A DNA stretch of 12,414 nt. Source: Stenotrophomonas_A sp002429615 (GTDB taxonomy: Bacteria > Pseudomonadota > Gammaproteobacteria > Xanthomonadales > Xanthomonadaceae). Both the position numbers and the translations under genes were made by a program. The notes under the pieces are model-generated. The model worked only from the letters and a program-made list of their open reading frames with translations, did not search any database and had not been told where the DNA came from. Below, one piece after another: positions 1 through 5,944 of the stretch; positions within the stretch are counted from its first letter, which is position 1, and every line of letters starts with the position of its first letter. The DNA lies in assembly GCA_031987425.1 (NCBI GenBank), contig DALZZL010000101.1:1-12414 (forward strand), read 5' to 3'.

Positions 1-44
1 TCGAGCCCCCATGGATGGGTTTACGGCGTGTCCCGAAAGGGCCC
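1..44 (+). repeat. Partial copy of a dispersed intergenic repeat, cut by the window start
   Basis: The first bases carry CGAG, CCATGGATGG, TTTACGGCGT and CCCGAAAGGGC in that order. The minus strand of the element at 4645-4749 has the same order: CGAG, CCATGGAGG, TTTTCGGCGT, CCCG and AGGGC, with small length differences. I read this as one end of another copy of that family, lying downstream of the yhhQ terminator. Only one side is visible, so the boundary and full length are unknown. The match was made by eye on about 44 bases. Confidence 0.5.
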
Positions 45-103
45 CGCCCCCGCAGGCCGCACGCGATCAACGCGAGCCGATCAACATCGAAGGCCCGCAA
101 AAC

Positions 104-130
104 AAAAAAGGGCGACCCCAGAGCCGCCCT
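104..130 (-). terminator. Rho-independent terminator of the DUF502-yhhQ operon
   Basis: On the minus strand, five bases after the yhhQ stop, AGGGCGGC pairs with GTCGCCCT (8 bp with one G-U pair) around a six-base TCTGGG loop. It ends in a run of six T. Position and form are those of an intrinsic terminator. Confidence 0.88.
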
Positions 131-135
131 CCCAT

Positions 136-909
136 TCACCCCGCCGCCTGCAAGCGCAGTTCCTCGGCCCGCTCAGCACCGAGGTAGCCGGTAATCCACC
201 GCCGCATCAGATAGAGCAGCGGAATCAGCACGATCGCGAACCCCATCTTGTAGATGTAGTTGACGGTACTGACCGCGAAGAACAGCGAAAGCGGCCAATG
301 TTGTGGCCCGATCACGAACGCGATGTAGATCACCACGAAGCTGTCCACGAGTTGGGACACCGCGGTGGACCCGGTAGCGCGCAGCCACACGTGTTTCTCG
401 CCGGTGGCCTGGCGGATGCGATGAAACACCGCCACATCGATCAGCTGCCCGACGAGGAAGGCGACCAGCGAGCCGCCGATGGTCCACAGCCCCTGGCCGA
501 AGATCGCGGAAAAGGCGGCCTGGTAATCCGGCACCCCCTGCGACTGCGCCGCCGTGACCCACCACCCGGCCGGCGCCAGGTGGATGGCCGCGAACGCGAA
601 GATGAAGCCGTAGCCGATCAACCCCACCGCCAGCCAGGAGATGAAGCGCACCCCGCGGCTGCCGAAGAACTCATTGATCGTGTCGGTCATGATGAACACG
701 ATCGGCCACAGCAGCGTGCCCGCGGTGAAGCTCAGCGAACCGGTCTGCCCGAACAGGTTCCAGTTCAGCGGCGCGATGCCGAGCGTATCTTCCAGGGCGA
801 AGATCTTGACCCCGATGAACTCCGCCAGTGCCGCATTGACGCAGAAGAACGCCGCCAACCCGATGAACAGGCGGACCGCGCGATCTTCCAGCAACCGCGG
901 CATCGTCAC
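136..909 (-). CDS. yhhQ: YhhQ-type queuosine precursor transporter (VUT family membrane protein)
   Basis: A 257-aa polytopic membrane protein of the VUT/YhhQ family. Known members import queuosine precursors (preQ0/preQ1) across the inner membrane for tRNA modification. Family signatures visible are TDTINEFFG (residues 75-83) and SQLVDSFVVIYIAF (185-198), with about six hydrophobic segments between residues 12 and 235. Its length is slightly above the roughly 220 aa of the E. coli protein. The start given is the GTG at 909, which overlaps the stop of the upstream DUF502 gene (GTGA), so translation is probably coupled. An in-frame ATG two codons later (903) is an equally possible start. No queuosine riboswitch is seen, but the gene has almost no leader of its own. 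The fold and family are firm; the exact substrate is inferred from the family. Confidence 0.9.
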   Translation of the reverse strand: MTMPRLLEDRAVRLFIGLAAFFCVNAALAEFIGVKIFALEDTLGIAPLNWNLFGQTGSLSFTAGTLLWPIVFIMTDTINEFFGSRGVRFISWLAVGLIGYGFIFAFAAIHLAPAGWWVTAAQSQGVPDYQAAFSAIFGQGLWTIGGSLVAFLVGQLIDVAVFHRIRQATGEKHVWLRATGSTAVSQLVDSFVVIYIAFVIGPQHWPLSLFFAVSTVNYIYKMGFAIVLIPLLYLMRRWITGYLGAERAEELRLQAAG

Positions 910-1601
910 GCGCGATCCGCGGTACGGGTGAACGGTACGGTTTCCGGCGACACCGCACCGCCGGAGATGATGAAGCTCATCGCCTGGTCCACCGTCCAGT
1001 CGGTCGGCGTCAGCAACTCCACCGGCACGATCTCCAGGTAGCCGGAGGTCGGATTCGGGGTCGTCGGCACGTACACCGCCGCCAGCTCACGGCCGGTGCC
1101 GTGCTCGCGGATCACCCGTGTCACCAAGCCTACGGACTTCATGTCGCGATGCGGGAAATCGATCAGCACCACGCGCTGCGTGCTGCCGGGCTGCGTCTGC
1201 AGGATGTCGAGCAGCTTGCGCGCACTGTCGTAGACCACGCTGGCCAGCGGGATGCGGCGCATCACCGCCTCGAACCAGCGCAGCAGCCGTTGGCCGATCA
1301 CGCGCCGGCTGAGCACGCCGACGAACAGGATCACCAGTACCGTGGCGACCAGCGCGATGGTGTTCTGCACCCACACCGCCTGGACCCAATCCAGGGAACC
1401 GGGCAACGCGCGCGCGATCTGCTCGGACAGCGGCGCCACCCATGGCGCGCTGATGCCCGAGAGCAGCAGGAACACGAACTTGACGACCACCCAGGTCAAC
1501 CACACCGGCAGCAGCGTCAGCAGGCCGGTCAGGAAAATGCGTTGCAGGGAGGGGCGGGGGGAGGGGGAAGCAGTTTCGGCGGGGGACATAGTGCGCGCCA
1601 T
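906..1601 (-). CDS. DUF502 family inner-membrane protein
   Basis: A 231-aa protein matching the DUF502 family, whose function is not established. It has two strongly hydrophobic segments (about residues 22-48 and 79-98). A soluble C-terminal region follows, with the family hallmarks VYVPTTPNPTSGYLEIVP (177-194) and SFIISGGAV (209-217). The N-terminal 20 residues are Ser/Pro/Arg-rich and poorly conserved in character. The ATG at 1601 is used here; the ATG at 1589 is possible, and neither has a convincing Shine-Dalgarno sequence. Its last codons overlap the start of the queuosine transporter, so the two form one transcription unit ending at the terminator at 104-130. The pairing may be only positional; I do not infer a queuosine role for DUF502. 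Confidence 0.88.
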   Translation of the reverse strand: MARTMSPAETASPSPRPSLQRIFLTGLLTLLPVWLTWVVVKFVFLLLSGISAPWVAPLSEQIARALPGSLDWVQAVWVQNTIALVATVLVILFVGVLSRRVIGQRLLRWFEAVMRRIPLASVVYDSARKLLDILQTQPGSTQRVVLIDFPHRDMKSVGLVTRVIREHGTGRELAAVYVPTTPNPTSGYLEIVPVELLTPTDWTVDQAMSFIISGGAVSPETVPFTRTADRA

Positions 1602-1661
1602 TGTAGGCGCACCGCGCCATCAACAAACCACCAAGGCGCCACGTCAATCGCGGAACCTCAC

Positions 1662-1787
1662 TGGAGGAGAGCCCCCTCTAGTAGAGGGGGCGCGCCGAAG
1701 GCGGGGGGAGTTGGGGGTCGCGGAACGGGGCCCAAGGTTTCGCTTCGCGAAACTTTGGGGGCGGGAGCCGCGGAGCGGCCCCGCCGT
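1662..1787 (+). repeat. Modular multi-hairpin intergenic repeat, copy 1
   Basis: Four hairpins follow one another. GCCCCCTCT (1671-1679) pairs perfectly with AGAGGGGGC (1683-1691). CGCC pairs with GGCG (1693-1703). CCCAAGGTTTCGC (1731-1743) pairs with GCGAAACTTTGGG (1747-1759) with one G-U pair. GGCGGG-A-GCCGC (1760-1771) pairs with GCGGCCCCGCC (1775-1785) with one bulged A. The same first three modules, in the same order and with much the same sequence, occur on the opposite strand at 10905-11068. It lies in the 253-bp gap between the divergent DUF502 and padR genes. There is no protein-coding potential and no transposase. The bases from 1602 to 1661 show nothing I can name. Confidence 0.75.
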
Positions 1788-1802
1788 GACTAGTGGCACA
1801 TT

Positions 1803-1827
1803 TGCTATACCGAACTTCGCAATAGCA
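1803..1827. promoter_or_regulatory. Near-palindromic operator candidate upstream of the PadR gene
   Basis: The 25-bp sequence reads TGCTAT-ac-CGAA-C-TTCG-ca-ATAGCA, so 10 of 12 arm positions are symmetric about base 1815. It ends 27 bases before the PadR start codon. A weak -10-like TATACC (1806-1811) falls inside the left arm, so a bound dimer would block the promoter. No good -35 is seen. PadR proteins commonly repress their own operon through a dyad in this position, so autoregulation is the likely role. Binding is inferred. Confidence 0.6.
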
Positions 1828-1854
1828 TGGCCTCCAACCTAGCGGGAGGCCGCC

Positions 1855-2220
1855 ATGAGCGAAATCGAAGCCCAGCTGCGCAAGTTCCAGAAGGAGCTCA
1901 GTGCCGGCACCGTGTCGCTGGCACTGCTGGCGGTCCTGGCCCAGGCCAGCGAGCCGCTGTACGGCTACCTCATCGCCAAGCGCCTGGAGCGCATCGGCGA
2001 TGGCGTGCTCGCCGGCAAGCAGAGCGCGCTGTACCCGGTGCTGCGCAACCTGGAAGGCGCGGGCCTGCTGGAAAGCGAGGTCGAACCGTCGATGTCCGGC
2101 CCGCCACGCCGCTACTACCGCATCACCGCGACCGGGCGCGACTGCCTGGTGCAATGGACCGCCGCCTGGCGTGCCACCCGCGATTCCGTCGATTCCGTGC
2201 TGGAGGGGAGTACTGCATGA
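1855..2220 (+). CDS. PadR family transcriptional regulator
   Basis: A 121-aa winged-helix repressor of the short PadR type. The wing-helix region shows LYGYLIAKRL (35-44), QSALYPVLRNLEGAGLL (56-72) and PPRRYYRITATG (83-94), all diagnostic of PadR. A short C-terminal helix serves for dimerisation. The ATG at 1855 is preceded by a GGGAGG Shine-Dalgarno at proper spacing. Its stop overlaps the next start (ATGA at 2217-2220), so it is translationally coupled to the HAAS/Sensor protein. PadR genes are often paired with HAAS-domain membrane proteins, and the regulator probably controls this operon through the dyad at 1803-1827. The ligand or signal is unknown. Confidence 0.93.
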   Translation: MSEIEAQLRKFQKELSAGTVSLALLAVLAQASEPLYGYLIAKRLERIGDGVLAGKQSALYPVLRNLEGAGLLESEVEPSMSGPPRRYYRITATGRDCLVQWTAAWRATRDSVDSVLEGSTA

Positions 2221-3128
2221 ATACCGAAACCATCGCCCGGCCGCTGCCGGCGACGATTCCCGAATACCTGGCGCAGCTGCGCCAGGCCCTGGCCGGGGCC
2301 GACCCGGCGATGATCCAGGACGCGCTCTACGACGCCGAGGAATACCTGCGCGCCGAGATGGCGGCGCAGCCGGGTCGCAGCGAGTCGGAGGTGATCGCCG
2401 ATGTCGCCGGCAGCTACGGCGCACCCGAAGAAGTGGCCGACATCTACCGCGAAACCGAAGTGACGGTGAACCGCGCGCTGCGCCCGCCGGTGCCGCCCAA
2501 GCGGCGTTCTTGGCTGGGCCGGTTCTTCGGCGTGGCCGCCGACCCGCGCACCTACGGCGCGCTGTTCTACCTGCTGGTGGCGGTGGCGACGGGTAGCTTC
2601 TACTTCAGCTGGGTGGTCACCGGCACGGCGATGTCGCTGGGCCTGCTGATCCTGATCATCGGCGTGCCGCTGCTGGTGCTGTTCCTCGGCTCGGTGCGCG
2701 TGCTCTCGCTGGTGGAGGGCCGCATCGTGGAAGTGCTGCTCGGCGTGCGCATGCCGCGCCGGCCGACCTACATGGGTCACCATGAGGGCTGGATGGCGCG
2801 GATCGGCGCGATGTTCAGCGACGCGCGCACCTGGACGACGATGCTGTACTTCCTGCTGATGCTGCCGCTGGGCATCTTCTACTCGGTGCTGTTCACCACG
2901 CTGGTGAGCCTGTCGCTGGGCCTGATGCTCTCGCCGCTGGGGGTGTTCTTCGACCACGCGCTGGAAATCAACGTCTGGTCATGGAACCTGGTCAGCGACG
3001 CGCCATGGGCGTTGCCGCTGGTGTGCGCGGCGGGCGTGGTGATGCTGTTCGCCACGCTGCACCTGGCGCGGGCCATCGGGCATGTGCACGGGCTGATGGC
3101 CAAGCACCTGCTGGTGCGCACGGATTGA
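2217..3128 (+). CDS. HAAS domain plus Sensor-type transmembrane protein
   Basis: A 303-aa protein. Residues about 14-80 form an N-terminal HAAS-like helical domain (EYLAQLRQAL, DALYDAEEYL, YGAPEEVADIY), which typically accompanies PadR regulators. Residues about 105-295 are a multi-span membrane region resembling the 'Sensor' domain (PF13796 type) with hydrophobic stretches near 113-133, 139-160, 208-236 and 264-284. The membrane region appears internally duplicated: residues 109-146 and 202-239 share the pattern D-R-T-(Y/W), Y-LL, G-FY and SL-LGL. The ATG at 2217 overlaps the PadR stop and was preferred over an upstream in-frame ATG at 1827, which would run through the PadR gene. No kinase or other enzymatic domain is seen. 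Its role, perhaps envelope stress sensing that relieves PadR, is a guess from family and context. Confidence 0.85.
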   Translation: MNTETIARPLPATIPEYLAQLRQALAGADPAMIQDALYDAEEYLRAEMAAQPGRSESEVIADVAGSYGAPEEVADIYRETEVTVNRALRPPVPPKRRSWLGRFFGVAADPRTYGALFYLLVAVATGSFYFSWVVTGTAMSLGLLILIIGVPLLVLFLGSVRVLSLVEGRIVEVLLGVRMPRRPTYMGHHEGWMARIGAMFSDARTWTTMLYFLLMLPLGIFYSVLFTTLVSLSLGLMLSPLGVFFDHALEINVWSWNLVSDAPWALPLVCAAGVVMLFATLHLARAIGHVHGLMAKHLLVRTD

Positions 3129-3146
3129 AGCGAGGTATCGGAGATG

Positions 3147-3174
3147 AAAAAGGCCGCCCAAGGGCGGCCTTTTT
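3147..3174. terminator. Bidirectional rho-independent terminator
   Basis: AAAAAGGCCGCCC (3147-3159) and GGGCGGCCTTTTT (3162-3174) are perfect 13-base inverse complements around an AA centre. This gives a GC stem with a T-run on either strand. It lies 18 bases after the HAAS/Sensor stop and 36 bases beyond the phaZ stop on the other strand, so it can end both convergent units. Confidence 0.95.
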
Positions 3175-3209
3175 CGTGGATCACCGCGGTCGCGCGGACC
3201 GGCGGCGCG

Positions 3210-4508
3210 TTACTTGCGGCGGCGGATCGGGGTGACCGTGGCCGGCTTGGCCTTGCGCACCGGTTCGGCGGCGTAGCGGGCGATGAACTCGCGCACCTGC
3301 GGGTACACCACGTCACGCCAGCGGCGGCCGCTGAAGATGCCGTAGTGGCCGGCGCCTTCGACGACGAGGTGGCGGCGATGCGCTTCGTCGATGCCGGTGC
3401 ACAGCTGCTGCGCCGCTTCGGTCTGGCCGAGGCCGGCGATGTCGTCCAGCTCGCCCTCGATGCTCAGCAGCGCGGTCTCGCCGATCGCCGCCGGCGTCAC
3501 CGTCTGCCCGCGCACCTTCCATTCGCCGCGCGGCAGCAGGAATTCCTGGAACACGGTGTGGATGGTGTCCAGGTAGTACTTGGCCGGCATGTCGAGCACG
3601 GCGTTGTACTCGTCGTAGAAACGGCGGTGCGATTCGGCGTCCTGCAGGTCGCCCTTGACCAGGTTGGTGTAGAAATCCCAGTGCGACATGACGTGGCGGC
3701 TGGGGTTCATCGACAGGAAGCCGGCATGCTGCAGGAAGCCCGGGTAGACCTGGCGGCCGTGGCCCGGATACGGGAACGGCACGGTGTGGATGACGTTGTT
3801 CTCGAACCACGACAGCGGGTTCTGCGTGGCGAGGTTGTTCACCGCGGTGGGGCTGCGGCGCGCGTCGATCGGCCCGCCCATCATCACCAGCGAGCGCGGC
3901 GTCTTCTCGCCATCGGCGGCCATCAGCGAGACCGCGGCCAGCACCGGCACGGTCGGCTGGCACACGCTCATGACGTGCAGCTCGTCGGCGCCGATGTGGC
4001 GGATGAAGTCGCGGATGTAGTCGATGTAGTCGTCCAGGCCGAAGTCGCCTTCGGACATCGGCACCATGCGCGCGTCGACCCAGTCGGTCACGTAGACCTT
4101 GTGGTTGCGCAGCAGGGTACGGACGGTGTCACGCAGCAGGGTGGCGTGGTGGCCGGACAGCGGGGCGACGACCAGCACGGTCGGCTGCTGCTTCATGCTG
4201 GCGAGCAGTTCCGGGCGGTCGCTGAAGCGCTTGAAGCGCAGCAGGCGGCAGAACGGCTTGGCCAGCACTTCACGCTCGATGATCGGGAGTGAATGGCCGT
4301 CGACCTCGACGTCGTCGAGGTTCCACGCGGGTTTCTCGTAGGCCTTGCCGAGACGGTGGAACAGCTCGTTGCTGGCGGCCAGGCGCTCGGCGCCGGGCAG
4401 GGAGGCCCACAACGAGTCCGGATCGGAGAACATCTTGACGTTCGCGCGCGCCTGGTGGACCCACGGCGCCAACAGATTGCGGGTCAGCTCATGCAGTTGA
4501 TAAAGCAT
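3210..4508 (-). CDS. phaZ: Intracellular polyhydroxyalkanoate (PHB) depolymerase
   Basis: A 432-aa alpha/beta-hydrolase of the intracellular PHB depolymerase family. It hydrolyses native polyhydroxybutyrate granules in the cytoplasm, releasing carbon and energy reserves. The nucleophile is a cysteine in the lipase-box-like VCQPTVP. Counted from the start chosen here, the putative triad falls at Cys183, Asp355 (EGELDD) and His388 (GAGHYG), the same numbers I recall for the Ralstonia eutropha enzyme PhaZ1. That agreement supports the ATG at 4508 (MLYQLHELTRN, with an AAGG-type ribosome site) over an ATG 21 codons upstream at 4571. There is no signal peptide, as expected for the intracellular type. 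A basic tail (PIRRRK) ends the protein. No phaC, phaE or phasin gene is in the window, so the gene stands alone, with its own promoter region carrying a TGC/GCA dyad. Confidence 0.95.
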   Translation of the reverse strand: MLYQLHELTRNLLAPWVHQARANVKMFSDPDSLWASLPGAERLAASNELFHRLGKAYEKPAWNLDDVEVDGHSLPIIEREVLAKPFCRLLRFKRFSDRPELLASMKQQPTVLVVAPLSGHHATLLRDTVRTLLRNHKVYVTDWVDARMVPMSEGDFGLDDYIDYIRDFIRHIGADELHVMSVCQPTVPVLAAVSLMAADGEKTPRSLVMMGGPIDARRSPTAVNNLATQNPLSWFENNVIHTVPFPYPGHGRQVYPGFLQHAGFLSMNPSRHVMSHWDFYTNLVKGDLQDAESHRRFYDEYNAVLDMPAKYYLDTIHTVFQEFLLPRGEWKVRGQTVTPAAIGETALLSIEGELDDIAGLGQTEAAQQLCTGIDEAHRRHLVVEGAGHYGIFSGRRWRDVVYPQVREFIARYAAEPVRKAKPATVTPIRRRK

Positions 4509-4532
4509 TCTCGCCCTTGACAGCCTGATGGT

Positions 4533-4547
4533 TGCTGCTGTGCAGCA
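4533..4547. promoter_or_regulatory. Perfect TGCTGC/GCAGCA dyad in the phaZ leader, possible operator
   Basis: TGCTGC-tgt-GCAGCA is a perfect 6-bp inverted repeat with a 3-bp spacer, 25 bases upstream of the phaZ start. On the minus strand a -10-like TATGCT (4549-4544) overlaps it; no good -35 is seen. The core CTGC-N3-GCAG resembles, from memory, the TGC-rich dyad described for the PHA regulator PhaR. No phaR gene is in the window, so this is only a candidate. Confidence 0.42.
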
Positions 4548-4644
4548 TACCCTAATTGGGGCGTTATGCACCTTAATGGGGCGGGGGGCTTCTACTGGGG
4601 GTGTCTAGGGAAAGCCCCTCGGCTGCAGGTGCGTCGCGCGGCGC

Positions 4645-4749
4645 CCGAGGCCCTGCCCTGACGGGGGACGCCGAAAACGTCCCTCCATGGACTCGCGCTC
4701 GTAGGGCGACGTCCTGTCGCCCTACGCCCCCGTCAGGGCAGGGCCCCGG
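4645..4749. repeat. 105-bp nested inverted-repeat element between the methyltransferase and phaZ genes
   Basis: The outer arms GGCCCTGCCCTGACGGGGG (4649-4667) and CCCCCGTCAGGGCAGGGCC (4727-4745) are perfect 19-bp inverse complements. They extend to 23 bp (4645-4667 and 4727-4749) with one mismatch. Inside is a second hairpin, CGTAGGGCGAC, a GTCCT loop, then GTCGCCCTACG (4700-4726). The remaining interior carries CCATGGA and other motifs shared with the repeat at the window start. It fills the middle of a 304-bp gap (4509-4812) with no gene. It encodes nothing and resembles a MITE-like or REP-derived mobile repeat. It could also fold in the transcript leaving the methyltransferase gene. Confidence 0.8.
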
Positions 4750-4812
4750 ACGCCCGACAATCTCATGCGGCTGATCGAAGTGCAGAAGCGGGGGGCTGGC
4801 GGGGGCTGGGGG

Positions 4813-5403
4813 TTACGGCGTCTCCAGTGCCGAGGCGTGGCCGGTCAGGGCCGGCGACAGCCAGCCGTGCGAGCCCAGGGCGGTGAAGCCGACGGCTTCC
4901 AACTGTTTGCGGTACCAGCGCGCCGGGCGCGACTGGAAGTCTTCATGGTCACCTTCGAATTCGTCCTCGGCGGCGAAGGTTTCCAGGAAGGCGACGCCGC
5001 CACTCAGTTCGGCCAGGCCAGGCAGGCCGGCGCGCAGTTCGCGTGTGGGCAGGTAATGCAGCACGTCGCTGCAGATCAGCAGGTCCGCCGGGGCGCACGG
5101 GCGCAGCCAGGCGAAGTCGCCGAAGCGGGCGAGGTGTACGTTGCGGCTGCGGCCATAACGGCGCACGGCGTATTCGCTGGGGTCGAAGCCCAGGTACTGC
5201 ACGCGCGGGCGCAGCTGCAGCAGCGGGGCGCGCCAGGCGCCTTCGCCGCAGCCGATGTCGAGCACGCTGCGGATCGGACGTTCCAGATAATGCTCGGCCA
5301 GTGCGACGGCGAGTGCGACCTTGCGTCGCAGGCGCGCGGCGTCATGCAGGCCTTCCTGGCGATACCAGCGCTGGAAATAGGCCTGGTCGTATTGCTTGGA
5401 CAT
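4813..5403 (-). CDS. Class I SAM-dependent methyltransferase
   Basis: A 196-aa protein with a Rossmann methyltransferase fold. Motif I is VLDIGCGEGAW (47-57), the SAM ribose-binding acidic region is LGFDPSEYAV (71-80), and a post-motif with acidic residue follows in LLICSDVLHYLP (108-119). The last third (FLETFAAEDEFEGDHEDF) is rich in acidic residues. The ATG at 5403 (MSKQYDQAYFQRWYR) has a GGAG ribosome site at suitable spacing and was preferred over an ATG 37 codons upstream, whose extension would overlap the divergent hemJ start and looks non-coding. The substrate cannot be told from sequence; the small-molecule type (Methyltransf_11/25-like) is most likely. It is divergent from hemJ across an 88-bp gap. 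Confidence 0.88.
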   Translation of the reverse strand: MSKQYDQAYFQRWYRQEGLHDAARLRRKVALAVALAEHYLERPIRSVLDIGCGEGAWRAPLLQLRPRVQYLGFDPSEYAVRRYGRSRNVHLARFGDFAWLRPCAPADLLICSDVLHYLPTRELRAGLPGLAELSGGVAFLETFAAEDEFEGDHEDFQSRPARWYRKQLEAVGFTALGSHGWLSPALTGHASALETP

Positions 5404-5431
5404 GCGGGCTCCGGTCGCACCCGGCTGTGCG

Positions 5432-5462
5432 GGGCGGCATGGGATCGGGGAGAATGCCGCCC
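5432..5462. promoter_or_regulatory. 31-bp dyad in the divergent methyltransferase/hemJ promoter region
   Basis: GGGCGGCAT (5432-5440) and ATGCCGCCC (5454-5462) are perfect 9-bp inverse complements with a 13-bp spacer, about midway between the two divergent starts. It could be an operator shared by both genes, or simply a GC-rich coincidence. No clear -35/-10 pair was recognised on either strand. Confidence 0.38.
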
Positions 5463-5491
5463 ATCCTACGCGAGCCGGCGGAGCCAGCCCA

Positions 5492-5941
5492 ATGACCCTG
5501 TACCTGTGGATCAAGACCTTCCACCTGCTGTTCGTGATCGCGTGGATGGCGAGCGTGTTCTACCTGCCGCGAATCCTGGTCAACATCGCCGAGGCCGGCA
5601 ACGATGCGCCGGTGCGCGCGCGGCTGGTGCTGATGGGGCGCCGGCTCTACAAGTTCGGCCACAACATGTTCGGCCTGGCGATCGTGCTCGGCGCGATCCT
5701 GTGGCTGGGTTACCGCTTCATTCCCGATTTCCCGACCATGGTCGGCGGCGGCAAGTGGCTGCACGCCAAGCTCGGCCTGGTGGTGCTGATCCTGGCGCAC
5801 TACATCGTGGCCGGACGCTGGCTCAAGGGCGTGGACAAGGGCCGCGCGCTGCCGTCCTCGCGCGCGCTGCGCGTGTTCAACGAGATTCCGGTGCTGCTGC
5901 TGGTCGGCGTGCTGTGGCTGGTGCTGGCCAAGCCGTTCTGA
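5492..5941 (+). CDS. hemJ: HemJ-type protoporphyrinogen IX oxidase
   Basis: A 149-aa inner-membrane protein of the HemJ (UPF0093/CopD-like) family, which oxidises protoporphyrinogen IX to protoporphyrin IX in haem synthesis in bacteria lacking HemG or HemY. Four hydrophobic segments are seen (about 5-25, 56-76, 92-108, 131-147). Family-typical residues are present: His11 in KTFHLLFVIAW, Arg27 in FYLPR, the HAKLG motif (91-95) and FNEIPVLLL (129-137). Length is normal. The ATG at 5492 is preceded by GGAG at suitable spacing and matches the family N-terminus, so the upstream ATG at 5396 was rejected. It is transcribed away from the methyltransferase and ends 3 bp from the stop of a convergent small gene. 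Confidence 0.93.
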   Translation: MTLYLWIKTFHLLFVIAWMASVFYLPRILVNIAEAGNDAPVRARLVLMGRRLYKFGHNMFGLAIVLGAILWLGYRFIPDFPTMVGGGKWLHAKLGLVVLILAHYIVAGRWLKGVDKGRALPSSRALRVFNEIPVLLLVGVLWLVLAKPF

Positions 5942-5944
5942 GGC

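Noticed and set aside
28..1041. 337-codon open frame on the plus strand
   Set aside because: It lies opposite the transporter and DUF502 genes, crosses a clear minus-strand terminator, and encodes a low-complexity Arg/Pro/His-rich product.
1827..2216. N-terminal extension of the HAAS/Sensor protein to the ATG at 1827
   Set aside because: It would read through the entire PadR gene in another frame and the start lies in the operator palindrome. The ATG at 2217 with the PadR overlap fits the family start.
3144..4292. 382-codon open frame on the plus strand opposite phaZ
   Set aside because: It begins inside the bidirectional terminator and mirrors a gene with an intact catalytic triad. The product has no recognisable domain.
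4509..4812. Possible tRNA or small RNA gene in the gap
   Set aside because: The strong stems are a symmetric nested inverted repeat with no cloverleaf, anticodon arm or CCA end. A transcribed sRNA cannot be excluded, but nothing specifically supports one.
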